Source of the DNA: Parabacteroides merdae ATCC 43184
GTDB lineage: Bacteria; Bacteroidota; Bacteroidia; Bacteroidales; Tannerellaceae
Direction of reading: 5' to 3'
Assembly (NCBI RefSeq): GCF_025151215.1
Contig: NZ_CP102286.1
Span: forward strand, 2,914,001-2,978,000
Length of the DNA stretch: 64,000 bases
Of this stretch, positions 63,553-64,000 are shown piece after piece. The stretch's first letter is position 1; each line of letters starts with the position of its first letter. The position numbers and the translations under genes were made by a program. Under the pieces are notes generated by a model, which saw only the letters and a list, made by a program, of their open reading frames with translations, was not told the origin of the DNA and did not search any database.

Positions 63553-64000
63553 TTACTTTATATAAATAACCGATTCATCTTTGTTCCGTTCAAACGTATA
63601 CTTAGCATCTTTTTGTAGGATATGCAATGCCTTGTCTATACCGTCCGATATCCGGAATTTACCACTACAGATATAATCGGTTAATTTGGGGTTTTCTATA
63701 ATAACATGTATGCCGTAGCACTTTTCGAAACGGGACATCAACTCCTTAAAATTCATATCTTTAAAACAAATCAATCCCTCTTTCCAGCGGAAAGGATCAA
63801 AGTCCGCAATCGATTTCGACTGTAAATGGCCATTGATCAAAGAAACCTGTTGATTAGGCGCCAAAACCAAGGTTTCCGACGGATTCCTCTTATCCGATAC
63901 CCGTACCGAACCTTCCATCAGTGACGTACAGAAATCCTCGGAGTCACTGTATGCCTCCACGTTAAATTTCGTTCCCAGCACCTCGACATTACATTTGTTC
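63553..64000 (-). CDS. FecR-family anti-sigma factor, 5' part outside window
   Basis: The frame is open to the right edge (N-K-C-N-V-E-V-L-G-T-K-F), and the GTG at 63981 is an internal Val, so only the C-terminal 149 residues are seen. EVLGTKFNVEAY, a V-L-x-P-N-Q-Q motif (LVLAPNQQVSL), and the C-terminal DUF4974-type FKELMSRFEKCYGIHVIIENPKLTDYICSGKFRISDGIDKALHILQKDAKYTFERN identify a Bacteroidetes FecR. It spans the membrane and relays the SusC STN signal to an ECF sigma factor, probably encoded just beyond the window. Confidence 0.95.
   Translation of the reverse strand, partial: NKCNVEVLGTKFNVEAYSDSEDFCTSLMEGSVRVSDKRNPSETLVLAPNQQVSLINGHLQSKSIADFDPFRWKEGLICFKDMNFKELMSRFEKCYGIHVIIENPKLTDYICSGKFRISDGIDKALHILQKDAKYTFERNKDESVIYIK

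Overview
The window comes from a Bacteroidales genome, most probably Parabacteroides (Tannerellaceae). The grounds are SusC/SusD and NigD-like proteins, the RprX/RprY two-component pair, a DAP-type murein cluster with Bacteroidetes-style gene content, TAnnTTTG -7 promoter boxes without obvious Shine-Dalgarno sites, two DUF6383-type surface proteins, and type IX secretion-like C-termini. No rRNA, tRNA, CRISPR array, integrase-bounded island or IS element was seen.

Layout. 1-3.9 kb: the end of a DUF1080 glycoside-hydrolase-like gene, a three-gene ECF sigma / membrane regulator / DUF4097 adhesin-like operon, and a NigD-like lipoprotein. 4-8.4 kb: lpxB-surE and rprX-rprY. 8.7-10.5 kb: an acyltransferase-GNAT pair matching the glycine-lipid genes glsA and glsB. 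10.6-14 kb: a DUF3109 protein, an S23-type four-helix-bundle gene, gpmI and a YgjP-like metalloprotease. 14-20.5 kb: a structured non-coding stretch, a 901-aa DUF6383 protein and a six-hairpin glycosidase-like protein. 20.5-38 kb: cstA and yqeY, then the division and cell-wall cluster read leftward as rsmH-ftsL-pbp-murE-mraY-murD-ftsW-murG-murC-ftsQ-ftsA-ftsZ. 38.4-41.7 kb: a second DUF6383 protein where mraZ would be expected. 42.7-52.4 kb: an Rpn/PDDEXK nuclease, an aroQ-pyk-omt-rbfA-lolE-like housekeeping run, xerD, and DUF4954-hflX. 52.5-64 kb: an accessory region with a type IX cargo-like protein and a carbohydrate-uptake locus (fecR-susC-susD-FAD oxidoreductase-GH2) whose GH2 gene is frameshifted.

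The most unusual signal is non-coding. Nine gene junctions hold pairs of short, iterated arms in inverted orientation. The arm sequence differs from junction to junction but is complementary within each one, and the arms often abut or supply stop codons. One pair encloses the S23-family four-helix gene, an arrangement resembling the hairpin intervening sequences of 23S rRNA. One single arm lies in frame inside murC. A second repeat family with a period of about 22 nt (AAAAG...) occurs at three loci. Other points of note are a G10 tract in ftsL, the missing mraZ, and two DUF6383 genes with nearly identical C-terminal segments.
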